NCBI RefSeq assembly: GCF_019633745.1
Contig: NZ_CP037968.1
Coordinates: forward strand, 1,866,789-1,930,788
Reading direction: 5' to 3'
Origin: Methanofollis formosanus
GTDB lineage: Archaea; Halobacteriota; Methanomicrobia; Methanomicrobiales; Methanofollaceae
DNA: 64,000 nucleotides
The notes below the pieces were generated by a model. That model had not been told where the DNA came from. It did not search any database and saw only the letters and a program-made list of their open reading frames with translations. Shown here piece after piece: positions 25,254 to 33,625 of this stretch (positions are counted from its first letter, which is position 1; each line of letters starts with the position of its first letter). The translations under genes were made by a program, and so were the position numbers.

Positions 25254-27032
25254 CTACAGACTCTCGTCCACGACCGCCGCGACCGGTACCCCGGCCCCGA
25301 TCCACCACTCGCCGTCCACCGGGAGGACGTAATCGAGGCGCTGCCCGCCGCCCTCCGGGGTGGAGATGAGATACCCCCCGCCCCGCTCCGCCATCGCCGC
25401 GCCCTCCGCGACGTACCTGACCCCGTACTCACCGACGGCGTTCGAACAGTCGGTATCCCCGGCCTCGGGCCGGGTGGAGTCGGCGAGGAGCACGCCGTCC
25501 CGGGTGAAGGCATAGACCGGGTGGCCGCCGGCGACGAACTTCCCGGTGGGGTCGCGGAAGGCGGCGAGCGCCGCGTCTTTCCCCTCCTGCAGCGCATATT
25601 CTCTTGCTTCCTCGACCGCACCGGTGAGGTCGGCGAGGATGGGGAGGGTTCTGCCGGTCGCCGGGTCCACGAGGTCGGCGAGATAGACGCCCGACCCGAT
25701 CCACCAGTCGTCCCCCGCCTTCTTCACGTACCCGAGTTTTGGGGTGAGGGTGAAGTTGTCGCCCGGGTCCTGATACATGAACATGAAGAAGCCCTCGCCG
25801 GTCGCCGCCGTCTCGCAGAGTCCTTTGACCAGGAAAAGGCCCTGCGGGTCGGTGGCGTTCATCCTGGACACCCCGACCTTCTGCGGGTGGATGGGGTGGG
25901 CGAGGGTCGTGCCGTTGAAGTCCTCGACGTACAGGTAGAGGTTTCCGTCCACGAACGCGCCGTCGCGGTCGCCGAAATCCTTGAGCGCCTGCTCCTTCCC
26001 GACCGCGTCCGCGTGCTCGCAGGCGCCGGCGACGAACGCCACCACATCGTTCAGGGTCCGTTTCTCGGACACGGCCGCGTCGTCGTCCTCACCGAAGATG
26101 TCGCTGAGGTACAGCCCGGACCCCACCCAGCAGTTCCGGTTCACCGGGAGGACGTAGCCGAGTTTCAGTTCGGGCGCCCCGCCTTTTTCCGGGTTCTCCC
26201 ACCCGAAGACATAGAACCCGCCGCCGTTCCGGGCGATCTCCGCACCCTTCTTCACCGGCATGACGCCGTAGGGCCCCATATACTCCGAGAGATCGGTGCC
26301 GACCATGCCGGGTGCGAGGTACGGGTGGGCGAGGAGGGTGCCCTCGTAGTTGTAAGCGTAGAGATAGAGGTTGCCGTCCGTGAACCGGCCGTCCTGTTTG
26401 TCGATCTCGGACAGGAGTGCGGCGGTGCCGTTCGTATGGGCGTAGGCGACCGCCGAACGGGTGAGACCGGTCATGTCGGTGATCTCGGCGGGCAGTTCCC
26501 CGGTCGCCCCGTCGATATAGTCGGAGAGATAGATCCCCGACCCGATCCACCAGGTTTCGTCCACCTTCTCGATATATCCCAGTTTAACCTCGTAGAGGTT
26601 CTTCATCGCCTCGTCGATCTCCCGCTCTTCGTCGGGCGGCGGGTACAGGTAGACAACGTACCCGCCCCCGTGTCCGGCGATATCGTTTGCCGCCTGCACG
26701 AAACGGAGGCCGTTGGGGGTGGTCCAGTTCGTCCGGTCGGTCCCGACCTTCTCGGGCTGATACGGGTGGGCAAGGAGGGTGTTGTTGAAGTCGTAGGCGT
26801 AGAGGTAGAGGGTGTCCCTGACAAATTCCTCGTTTTTATCTGAGAATGCCGCAAGGGCCTCGTCTTTCTCGACATTCCGGGCGTAGGCCGCGGCGTCGTG
26901 GACATATGCTTCCAGATCGTCCCCGGTGGTGCCGGTGCTCCGGGGTGTCTCTTCGGTCGTGCACCCGGCGCAGCAGAGTGTCAGGAGAAGGACGGCTGTA
27001 GTCGTAATGAAGAGGACGGCGGACCCGTTCAT
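25254..27032 (-). CDS. Lipoprotein with four tandem Cache domains
   Basis: A 592-residue protein with a lipoprotein signal (TLCCAGC) followed by four Cache repeats of about 140 residues. Each repeat has a helix (DEALAAFSDKNEEFV, AALLSEIDKQDGRF, EQALKDFGDRDGAFV, DAALAAFRDPTGKFV), LYLYAYDFNNTLLAHP, a GGGY or GGGF strand and DETWWIGSGIYLSD. Cache domains bind small ligands, often carboxylates or amino acids, outside the cell. There is no membrane segment at the C-terminus, kinase or methyl-accepting domain here, so it is a binding protein that must signal or deliver ligand through others. The repeat 4 helix-strand word is more diverged (HPVYAFTRDGVLLADS). A leaderless start ATG 27032 is chosen. 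Confidence 0.88.
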   Translation of the reverse strand: MNGSAVLFITTTAVLLLTLCCAGCTTEETPRSTGTTGDDLEAYVHDAAAYARNVEKDEALAAFSDKNEEFVRDTLYLYAYDFNNTLLAHPYQPEKVGTDRTNWTTPNGLRFVQAANDIAGHGGGYVVYLYPPPDEEREIDEAMKNLYEVKLGYIEKVDETWWIGSGIYLSDYIDGATGELPAEITDMTGLTRSAVAYAHTNGTAALLSEIDKQDGRFTDGNLYLYAYNYEGTLLAHPYLAPGMVGTDLSEYMGPYGVMPVKKGAEIARNGGGFYVFGWENPEKGGAPELKLGYVLPVNRNCWVGSGLYLSDIFGEDDDAAVSEKRTLNDVVAFVAGACEHADAVGKEQALKDFGDRDGAFVDGNLYLYVEDFNGTTLAHPIHPQKVGVSRMNATDPQGLFLVKGLCETAATGEGFFMFMYQDPGDNFTLTPKLGYVKKAGDDWWIGSGVYLADLVDPATGRTLPILADLTGAVEEAREYALQEGKDAALAAFRDPTGKFVAGGHPVYAFTRDGVLLADSTRPEAGDTDCSNAVGEYGVRYVAEGAAMAERGGGYLISTPEGGGQRLDYVLPVDGEWWIGAGVPVAAVVDESL

Positions 27033-27169
27033 GGGGTTTCATCTACCTCATCTCTTTTGACTCTTTTGAAATCACGCTCGATTTTTATCGTTTTGTAGGA
27101 ATAGAATGCGGGTGCGGCCTGCCCGCCATGTATATCGGCAGCGTGGACCCATAGATAGGATAGCATCTC

Positions 27170-28255
27170 ATGGCCGACCCCCGCCGTCTCTCCTATCTCT
27201 ACGCCCTCATTGCCGCGTTCCTCTTCGGGAGCGGTGCGCCGGTGGCCAAACTCTTCCTCGGCGACGTCCCGCCGGTCACCCTCGCCGCCCTCTTCTACCT
27301 GGGCAGCGGGATCGCCCTTGCCCTGTACCTGACAACTTGCCGCGCCCTGGGCCGCGACCGCCACGGCGCCGAGGCCCCGCTCGGCAGGGCCGATCTCCCC
27401 TGGCTTACCGGGGTCGTGCTCTTCGGCGGTTTCCTCGCCCCGGTCACCCTCATGTGCTCCCTTGCGTCCACGCCGGCCGCGACCGCGGCCCTCCTCCTCA
27501 ACTTCGAGGCCGTGGCCACCGCTGCAATCGCCGCCTTGCTCTTTGCTGAGGCGGTCGGGAAGCGGACCTGGGCGGCGCTCGGGCTGATCACCGTATCGTG
27601 CGCGATCCTCTCCTGGGAAGGCAGCGGCGCCGCCGGGTTTTCGGTGGCGGCCCTCGGCGTCCTCCTCGCCGCCACCTTCTGGGGGATGGACAACAACCTC
27701 GCCCGCAACCTCTCGGCCAGGGATCCGCTTGCCATCGTGACCGTCAAGGGCCTTTGCGCCGGGACGCTCTCCCTCCTCGTCGCCACCCTCCTCGCCGAAC
27801 CCCTTCCGTCCCCGACGACCTGCCTGGCGGCGATGGCGGTCGGGTGCATCAGCTACGGCGGCCTGACCAGCATCCTCTTCATCCTCTCGCTGCGGAGCGT
27901 CGGGACGGCACGGACCGGTTCGATCGTGGCCATCGCCCCCTTCTTCGGCGTCGCGGCCTCGTTCGTCCTCTACGCCGTACCGATCGATCCCGGGTTCTAC
28001 CTCGCCCTCCCGGTGATGGCCCTCGGCGCCTGGTTCCTGGTCACCGAACGCCACGCCCACCCTCACCGCCACCCGGCGGGCGTCCACGAGCACCGGCACC
28101 GGCACGACGACCTCCACCACGAGGGCCACGACCACCCGCCCGGCACCCCGCCGCTCGACGCCCGGGGCTACCACTCCCACCCCCACGCCCACGAGGAGGT
28201 CGTCCATGACCATCCCCATGTCCCCGACATCCACCACCGGCACCGGCACGAGTGA
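27170..28255 (+). CDS. EamA/DMT-family transporter with His-rich C-terminal tail
   Basis: A 361-residue protein. Residues 1-290 are ten hydrophobic helices in two EamA repeats (LIAAFLFGSGAPVAKLFLGDVPPVTLAALFYLGSG, GVLLAATFWGMDNNLARNLSA, LRSVGTARTGSIVAIAPFFGVAASF). The remaining 70 residues are very rich in His (HAHPHRHPAGVHEHRHRHDD; HPHAHEEVVHDHPHVPDIHHR). DMT carriers move nucleotide sugars, amino acids or other small molecules; a His-rich tail is typical of zinc, nickel or cobalt transporters, so metal transport or metal-gated regulation is a reasonable guess. The tail ends in HRHE at the stop. ATG 27170 sits next to a TATA-like ATAGATAGGATAG. Confidence 0.85.
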   Translation: MADPRRLSYLYALIAAFLFGSGAPVAKLFLGDVPPVTLAALFYLGSGIALALYLTTCRALGRDRHGAEAPLGRADLPWLTGVVLFGGFLAPVTLMCSLASTPAATAALLLNFEAVATAAIAALLFAEAVGKRTWAALGLITVSCAILSWEGSGAAGFSVAALGVLLAATFWGMDNNLARNLSARDPLAIVTVKGLCAGTLSLLVATLLAEPLPSPTTCLAAMAVGCISYGGLTSILFILSLRSVGTARTGSIVAIAPFFGVAASFVLYAVPIDPGFYLALPVMALGAWFLVTERHAHPHRHPAGVHEHRHRHDDLHHEGHDHPPGTPPLDARGYHSHPHAHEEVVHDHPHVPDIHHRHRHE

Positions 28256-28520
28256 GGGTTTTTTCCGGTGCAGCGTCACCGGCGAATGAATGGTGCCCTC
28301 CCTCTCACCGTCTCTTGAGGAGAGCAGGGTCAGAGATCCTTCTCCATCCCGAAGCACCGCTCAGAACAATGTTCGGCCGGGATGCCCGGGGCGTGCGTTC
28401 GCTTCATGAGCGATTCAACAAACCGGTCATGGAGTGATTTCCCTCCGGTTTCAGAGTTTATTCCATGTTTTAGCCGGCATAATGCAGATAACCGTCAGAT
28501 CATCCCGAGAAGAAGATACA

Positions 28521-28553
28521 CTTATATTCTCTCAGCAGAAAAGGGTGCAGGAG
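28521..28553 (+). promoter_or_regulatory. TATA element and ribosome site of aIF1A
   Basis: CTTATATT at 28521-28528 is a good archaeal TATA box, placing transcription start near 28550. AGGAG at 28549-28553 then sits 5 bases before CTG 28559 and 8 before ATT 28562. The only canonical in-frame start codons lie upstream of this TATA box and would not be on the message. The rest of 28256-28520 shows no gene. Confidence 0.5.
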
Positions 28554-28561
28554 TAGATCTG

Positions 28562-28894
28562 ATTCGTGGAGTTGATTACCTGAGCGATTTTCGAAACAAG
28601 AAAAAGAACACAACTGAGGGAGAGGTCGTACGAGTCCGCCTGCCGAACAAGAAGAACAAGGAGATGTTTGCGAGCGCCGACCTGATGCTCGGAGCCAACC
28701 ATATCCGTGTCCGCTGCTTCGACGGGACCACCCGTGTCGGCAGGATCAAAGGAAAGATCAAGAAGCGCGTCTGGATCCGTGAAGGCGACGTCCTGATCGT
28801 CGTGCCCTGGGACTTTCAGGCCGACAAGTGCGACATCATCTACCGCTACACCCGTCCGCAGGTGGACTGGCTCCGCGGTCACGGATATCTGTGA
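28562..28894 (+). CDS. eif1A: Translation initiation factor aIF1A, non-canonical start
   Basis: Archaeal homologue of IF1/eIF1A, which binds the ribosomal A site during initiation. The conserved body is complete: NKKKNTTEGEVVRVRLPNKKNKEMF, LGANHIRVRCFDGTTRVGRIKGKIKKRVWIREGDVLIVVPWDFQ and RYTRPQVDWLRGHGYL. From ATT 28562 the length is 110 residues, normal for the family. No ATG, GTG or TTG in frame exists between 28409 and the conserved region; an upstream ATG at 28406 would add about 50 unlikely residues. AGGAG at 28549-28553 is best spaced for ATT 28562 (CTG 28559 next best), so a rare start codon is inferred. Confidence 0.9.
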   Translation: MRGVDYLSDFRNKKKNTTEGEVVRVRLPNKKNKEMFASADLMLGANHIRVRCFDGTTRVGRIKGKIKKRVWIREGDVLIVVPWDFQADKCDIIYRYTRPQVDWLRGHGYL

Positions 28895-28915
28895 AAAAAG
28901 ATTTTTTCCGGGTGC

Positions 28916-29686
28916 TCAGATGCCGAGCACCTGGACCTCATATTTTTTGACGATCAGTCGGTCGACACCGCCGAGGGTGTAGGTATTGTCCCCGCTCTTA
29001 TTCATCTTCAGGGTGCCGGTGAGATAGTTTTCCCAGGCCCTCGAGAACTCGCCGGTGGAGGTATAACTGACCGCCACGGTCTCTTTGGGGAGGTTCAGGG
29101 ACGAAACCGTAGAATTATTAAGCTTCATCCGCACCGTCCCCATCCCGTTCCTGGACATCTCGGTGCTCGCGTTGAGGGCGACGAGGTTGATGACAAAGGT
29201 CTTCTCGCCGTTGTTAGTATCGATGTACCACCGTGGCTCGGCGATCATTGAGGATCCCCCGGCCTGCGCCCTGATCACCGCTCCGTTCTCCAGGGCGAGG
29301 GTGGCGTCCTGGGAGTCGGCGGTGTAGACGAAGGCGCCGGGGCTGAAGAGTTCTGTAGTGTTGATGGTTCCATCGTTTTTGATCACACTGATATTGAACC
29401 GCTTCCCGGTCGCGGTGGCGTTCTCCATGGTGAGCACTCCGCCGGCCACCTGGAGGGAGGTCTCCTTGTAGGGCACGCTCTTGTAGCAGAGGCTCTTGAT
29501 GTCGTTCTGGAGCACCACCATCGTCTGTTCCATGTTGCGCACGTCGGCGTTGCTCTGCTGCTGCAGGAGCATCGGATAGCCGTACAGGGTGATGAGGGCG
29601 ATCCCGGTCATCACCAGTCCGAAGATGATGATAAACCCGATCGCCTCCGAGACCCCGTCATCGTTTATGATCTGAAATGCCTTCAT
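28916..29686 (-). CDS. Type IV pilin-like protein (last gene of operon)
   Basis: A 256-residue protein with an archaeal pilin N-terminus: IINDDGVSEAIGFIIIFGLVMTGIALITLYG, charged residues followed by a single hydrophobic helix that ends the signal and starts the filament core. The remainder is a beta-rich extracellular domain with many N-x-S/T sites. It ends the six-gene minus-strand operon; the gap to the upstream gene is 4 bases. The likely role is a pilin or pseudopilin of the cell surface. The exact peptidase cleavage site (before the Glu or Gly after DD) cannot be fixed. It converges with aIF1A 21 bases away. Confidence 0.78.
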   Translation of the reverse strand: MKAFQIINDDGVSEAIGFIIIFGLVMTGIALITLYGYPMLLQQQSNADVRNMEQTMVVLQNDIKSLCYKSVPYKETSLQVAGGVLTMENATATGKRFNISVIKNDGTINTTELFSPGAFVYTADSQDATLALENGAVIRAQAGGSSMIAEPRWYIDTNNGEKTFVINLVALNASTEMSRNGMGTVRMKLNNSTVSSLNLPKETVAVSYTSTGEFSRAWENYLTGTLKMNKSGDNTYTLGGVDRLIVKKYEVQVLGI

Positions 29687-29690
29687 CCGT

Positions 29691-30137
29691 TCAAACCCCG
29701 CTTGAGTTGTAGGAGATCCGGTTGATCCCGGTCCCGGTGGTGTTCCCGGCCACCCCCATCGTCGCCCCGATCCCGGCGATGGAGATCCTGCTCATGACGT
29801 CGTCTCGCGAGACCACGACCTTCTGGTCGGAACTGTGTCGGTCGACGTCGAGGCTGACCTGATAATCCTGCCCGGCGACGTCGTCGGGGATGTTGAATGC
29901 GGTGGTGATCGAGCCGTTGTCCGGGGCGAGCACGTAGACGTCGACGATCCGCGTCGAGATCCCGTTGCCGATGTCGACGAAAGAGTGGTAAGCGAGGCGG
30001 TCTGACGGGCCTTCCATGAAGATCGCGTTCACCGAGAAGGTCATGACGATGAGGAGGACCACCAGGATCCCGGAGATGGTCATGTACTCCACCAGGTTGG
30101 AGACGCCCTCGTCGTCAGTAATAGACCGTCGCGTCAT
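29691..30137 (-). CDS. Pilin-like membrane protein
   Basis: A 148-residue protein starting MTRRSITDDEGVSNLVEYMTISGILVVLLIVMTFSV. A DDEG motif stands before one hydrophobic helix, then a small extracellular beta domain (VDVYVLAPDNGSITTAF, DYQVSLDVDRHSSD). It overlaps the upstream gene by 23 bases, so it is translated with it. The pattern of a short charged leader plus helix is that of archaeal type IV pilin subunits. Function not known beyond that. Confidence 0.75.
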   Translation of the reverse strand: MTRRSITDDEGVSNLVEYMTISGILVVLLIVMTFSVNAIFMEGPSDRLAYHSFVDIGNGISTRIVDVYVLAPDNGSITTAFNIPDDVAGQDYQVSLDVDRHSSDQKVVVSRDDVMSRISIAGIGATMGVAGNTTGTGINRISYNSSGV

Positions 30138-30501
30138 AGACTGTCACCCCGTTGTTGAAATGGAACACGGTTTTGTTGTACGTTTTCCCGGACAACTCGG
30201 TTTTTTCGACCGAGTAATCCACGATGGCGTTGTTTCGCACCTCTTCAAGCCTGACGATGTCGTTTCTGATCTCCTCGTCCATCGTACCATCGGCGGCATA
30301 GACGTCGCCCGAATCGACGAGGGTAGCGACTTCGGCGGTGAAGTCCCTGATCTCCTCTTTCGGGAACTCGAGCACGCCTTCGGCGGTGGTCTGCCCGACC
30401 AGGGTGGACTGGTTGATGACCAGGGCCAGGAAGAAGAAGGCCACCGCCACCATGAAGCCCATCAGCACGATCCACTGTGCTTCGTTGTCTAACTTCTCCA
30501 T
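30115..30501 (-). CDS. Pilin-like membrane protein
   Basis: A 128-residue protein: MEKLDNEAQWIVLMGFMVAVAFFFLALVINQS is a leader and single helix with NEAQ in place of the DDxG motif. The extracellular part is rich in charged residues (FPKEEIRDFTAEVATLVDSGDV) and ends in VYDATVYY. It overlaps both neighbours (23 bases downstream, 13 upstream), consistent with tight translational coupling in the operon. Probably a minor pilin; no known family assigned. Confidence 0.72.
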   Translation of the reverse strand: MEKLDNEAQWIVLMGFMVAVAFFFLALVINQSTLVGQTTAEGVLEFPKEEIRDFTAEVATLVDSGDVYAADGTMDEEIRNDIVRLEEVRNNAIVDYSVEKTELSGKTYNKTVFHFNNGVTVYDATVYY

Positions 30502-30986
30502 ATCAGCACCTCCAGGAGCACGACCTGTGGTCGGGTTTCCATTGGGGGATTTGCCGTGTCGATCTTCACCAACCGCGTCACCCGCACCGCCTGCTCGTAA
30601 CCGGTCGGATCCTGCGATGAAACGAACGTCACGGTCTGCACGGTGTCGGTATCGTTACGATACGAGACCGAGGCGGCAAACTGGAGGGTGTCGTCGGTTC
30701 CGGAAGTCCGTTGATTGAGCAAAGCGGTGAAATTGTCCTTGAACTCACCGGTTTTCCAGCCTGTGATCTCTTCCTGAAGGACGCTCTTATCCCCCTGGGT
30801 CGTCGGCGTGTCCATCACCGCCAGGACGTCGCTCCCGATCTGTTCGAGCTGCATGTCGGCGATATGCGAGTCGCCGGGGGTGTAGATGCTCATCGTCCCG
30901 CCGACGAGGTATGCCGTCGCCAGAATGATGAACGCCGCCGCAAACCCTTCGATGGTGTAAAGCTGCGCCGAGTCGTCTGTTACCAT
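30489..30986 (-). CDS. Pilin-like membrane protein
   Basis: A 165-residue protein: MVTDDSAQLYTIEGFAAAFIILATAYLVGGTMSIYTP shows the DDS leader and one helix, then an extracellular domain (HIADMQLEQIGSDVLAVMDTP, YEQAVRVTRLVKIDT). The QLEQIGSDVLAVMD part is similar to a segment of other small pilin-like proteins in methanogen surface operons. It overlaps the next gene upstream by 7 bases. Confidence 0.72.
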   Translation of the reverse strand: MVTDDSAQLYTIEGFAAAFIILATAYLVGGTMSIYTPGDSHIADMQLEQIGSDVLAVMDTPTTQGDKSVLQEEITGWKTGEFKDNFTALLNQRTSGTDDTLQFAASVSYRNDTDTVQTVTFVSSQDPTGYEQAVRVTRLVKIDTANPPMETRPQVVLLEVLIWRS

Positions 30987-31990
30987 ACGGCCACCTCCAG
31001 GACGGCGGGGACGAGGGAGGGAGACGTGGAGCTGTACTCCGAGTTCCCGGCGAGATAGTGCGGGATGTTGTTGCCTGTTGTGTTGTCAAAAGAGAACTGT
31101 ATATCCACGGTCCTGCTCGGATCGACCATATTGAGGGTGAAGAATCCCGGGTCAAGGGTGATGGTGATGGTGTTGTTTACCTTCTCCGGCAGGTTGTCTA
31201 CAGGGGTCGTATTCCCGTCGATTTTTAGGGTTGATTTCGGAGTCTGAAAGGGATTGTAGAACGTCGTTGTTCCTGTGTCCGTGTGCTTGATGAGTGTTAA
31301 ACTCGTTAAATTGATATCTGTGTGAATATTATCGAGGTTTTCAAGTCTCACCTCGATCGTGTCTTCATAGGGGTTGACCCGGTACGCCGCGGGTTTTTCG
31401 AGCATCGCCGGGAAGTTCAGGGTGACGGTGAAATTTCTCCTGTCTCTGGTGGTGTCGATGGGATTGCTGTTCCCGTTGATGACAAGCGATGCGTTCTCTT
31501 TGATCATCACCGCCCGCCGGATCGATCCGTAGTCGGTGGTGTCGGCGGGGAGCGGCGCCCCGATAGGCGGGGGGGTTTCGCCGGCCTTCTTCAGCGAGAT
31601 GTTGAAAGCGTACGGGTAGTCCGAGAAGAAGACCTTGCTCCTGTAATCGGATTCCGGCCTGTCCTGGAAGAACCGCTCCACCTTCGCCGTCGAGAGGATG
31701 CCGGGTGCGTCCTTCGAGACCGCAAGTCCCATCCGCTGGATCGCTCCCTCCTGTTCGCCTTGCCAGTGGGAACCGGTCCTCCCGCTGGTATCCTCGAACC
31801 ACCCCGGATCCTCTGCCAGGATCACGCCGGTGCGGTAGGCGACGGCGTCGTAGTCGACGCTCGAACTCTGGAGCGAGGCGAGCATGCCCGGGACCATCGA
31901 GGCCGCGATGATGAAGGCGAGGAGGAAGACGGTGAACCCCGCGAGAAAGTCGATGGAGAGGAGGGCGGAGTCGTCGTCCCGTAGCCTCAT
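30980..31990 (-). CDS. Large pilin-like surface protein
   Basis: A 336-residue protein starting MRLRDDDSALLSIDFLAGFTVFLLAFIIAASMVPGML: a basic leader, DDDS, and one hydrophobic helix. The ectodomain is large, with many Asn-x-Ser/Thr sites (NISLKK, NASLVINGNS, NLTSLTL, NNTITITL), which fits S-layer-type glycosylation. It carries a long beta-sandwich-like C-terminal half. ATG 31990 overlaps the stop of the lipoprotein upstream (ATGA). It is the largest subunit of the operon and may be the tip or main subunit. Confidence 0.75.
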   Translation of the reverse strand: MRLRDDDSALLSIDFLAGFTVFLLAFIIAASMVPGMLASLQSSSVDYDAVAYRTGVILAEDPGWFEDTSGRTGSHWQGEQEGAIQRMGLAVSKDAPGILSTAKVERFFQDRPESDYRSKVFFSDYPYAFNISLKKAGETPPPIGAPLPADTTDYGSIRRAVMIKENASLVINGNSNPIDTTRDRRNFTVTLNFPAMLEKPAAYRVNPYEDTIEVRLENLDNIHTDINLTSLTLIKHTDTGTTTFYNPFQTPKSTLKIDGNTTPVDNLPEKVNNTITITLDPGFFTLNMVDPSRTVDIQFSFDNTTGNNIPHYLAGNSEYSSTSPSLVPAVLEVAVW

Positions 31991-32526
31991 GCCGTCGCCT
32001 CCCCGGACAGTGCGTCGAAGGATATGGAGTCGGTCTGTGTCTCCTTCGACCTGACCGTATAGATCGTGCCGACGAGGGTGAGGTCGGTCGCTTCGCCGAG
32101 GGATCGGATCTCGGCGGCGTGCTGCCGGTAGAGGGGGGCGGGCAGGATGGCGGCGTCCAGGTCCAGCGGTTCGTCCGGGAGCGGACCGTGCCAGACATAC
32201 CGCGACCACCCTCCTCTGGAGTGGACCAGGAGGGAGGTGTTCCCGGCCTGCCGCACCCCAAGCGTCCAGGTGGTTGCGTTCCCGGTCAGGTCGACGTCCG
32301 ACCCGCTCACCATGACGATCTCCATGCCGGTCAGGTCTTCCAGGCCCTCGCCGTCGAGGACTTCGAGTTCTCTGAGGGCCTCTTCGAGTCCGATCCGATC
32401 GTCGGCGGGCTCGGTGGTAATGTCCTGGATTCCGCCCCCGCCGGCGGGCGCCGAGGTGCACCCACAGGTCCAGGCAAGGACCAGGATGCAGAGGCCCAGG
32501 AGGGGGGCGAGGTGCGCGAGCTTCAT
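31987..32526 (-). CDS. Lipoprotein, first gene of pilin-like operon
   Basis: A 179-residue lipoprotein: signal MKLAHLAPLLGLCILVLAWTCGC with lipobox TCGC, then a mixed domain (VSGSDVDLTGNATTWTLGVRQ, WSRYVWHGPLPDEPLDL, LTLVGTIYTVRSKETQTDS). It starts the operon and is coupled to the large pilin-like gene by an ATGA overlap. It may be an accessory or anchor for the assembled structure. No family recognised. The upstream 200 bases are AT-rich with possible TATA sequences (GGTATATATG near 32550). Confidence 0.72.
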   Translation of the reverse strand: MKLAHLAPLLGLCILVLAWTCGCTSAPAGGGGIQDITTEPADDRIGLEEALRELEVLDGEGLEDLTGMEIVMVSGSDVDLTGNATTWTLGVRQAGNTSLLVHSRGGWSRYVWHGPLPDEPLDLDAAILPAPLYRQHAAEIRSLGEATDLTLVGTIYTVRSKETQTDSISFDALSGEATA

Positions 32527-32768
32527 ATTATGGATCCATTTTGGGACGGTTGGTATATATGTTGTTCGAATTTCAATTGCGTCACTCTGCCGTTTGATTC
32601 GTTGTTTTTCCGATTATAATGCCGGATGTCCCCTTCCTCTCAGGCGGTGCCGGGCGACGGGGGGTGCTGAGGTGACGACCCCTATTTGATTTTCATCACC
32701 CTTTTTCAGAGAATGTCAGACCCGGACCATCCTCTATCACAAAGCGTATCTCGGATCAGACTGAACCC

Positions 32769-33389
32769 ATGACCATGGATTGTACATGTCCCGACTTCGA
32801 CGATGTCGTCCGCTTCCACGGCCACCTCTGCCCTGGCGTTACCTTCGGGTACCGGGCCGCCCTCATCGGGATGGAACGGACCGGCGCGACCCGTGCGCCT
32901 GACGAGGAGTTTGTCGCCATCGTGGAGAACGACGCCTGCGGCGTCGACGCCGTGCAGGTGATGACCGGGTGCACCGTCGGGAAGGGCAACCTCATCCTCA
33001 GGGACGTCGGCAAGAACGCCTGGACCTTCATCAACCGGACGAATGGGAAGGCCGTGCGGGTGGCGAGCCGGGGCGACGTCACGATGGACACGCTCGACCC
33101 GGAGTTCCACCCGCTCAGGGAGAAGGCCCGTTCGAGTCAGGCGACGCGGGAGGAGCGGGAGGAGTATGTCCGTCATCTCCACGCTCTCTGCGAGGCGATC
33201 AAGACCATGCCCGCAGAGAAGATCTTCCAGATCCAGGATGTCGCTCCCGAGGTGCCGGAGCGGGCCAGGATCTTCCGGTCCTATATCTGTGCGAAGTGCG
33301 GGGAGCAGGTCTCCGAGGCGCGGGCGCGGCTCGTCGACGGCGAGGTGCTCTGCATGCCGTGTGCCGGCGAGTACACCCGCGGCTGGTGA
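32769..33389 (+). CDS. FmdE family protein with C-terminal zinc ribbon
   Basis: A 206-residue cytoplasmic FmdE. The N-terminal domain has FHGHLCPGVTFGYRAALIGMERTG, then VENDACGVDAVQVMTGCTVGKGNLILRDVGKNAWTFINR, whose Cys and His residues form the metal site of the family. Residues about 170-206 are a zinc ribbon (CAKCGEQVSEARARLVDGEVLCMPCAGEY). The role in formylmethanofuran dehydrogenase function is suggested by name and co-occurrence only. Start at ATG 32769 (ATG 32775 also possible). A secreted cousin with a related domain is at 14569. Confidence 0.9.
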   Translation: MTMDCTCPDFDDVVRFHGHLCPGVTFGYRAALIGMERTGATRAPDEEFVAIVENDACGVDAVQVMTGCTVGKGNLILRDVGKNAWTFINRTNGKAVRVASRGDVTMDTLDPEFHPLREKARSSQATREEREEYVRHLHALCEAIKTMPAEKIFQIQDVAPEVPERARIFRSYICAKCGEQVSEARARLVDGEVLCMPCAGEYTRGW

Positions 33390-33454
33390 AAGAGGAAAAG
33401 TTCGGCCCTGTAGGGACCGTCGAGGCCGACGGATTACAGGGGGCGGCCGGCCCC

Positions 33455-33540
33455 CACCGACGTATTTTCACTGCCCTCTCGCGCCGGAGGTTTCATCCCG
33501 AACCCCCACGACGACAATAGGCGGAGGACGGCAATCTCTT
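33455..33540. repeat. Repeat fragment related to families A and B
   Basis: A partial copy containing TTTCACTGCCCTCTCGCGCCGGAGG, CCCGAACCCCCACGACGACAATAGGCGGAGGACGGC. It combines words found in both families and is truncated. There is no gene between 33390 and 33625. Confidence 0.5.
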
Positions 33541-33625
33541 CCTTCAGGATCGTTCGCTCTGCCTACTGGGTCCCATCAGCCATCCCGGAGGTCCGGGCAC
33601 ATGCTTCCGGCGCAAAAAAAAAGAT

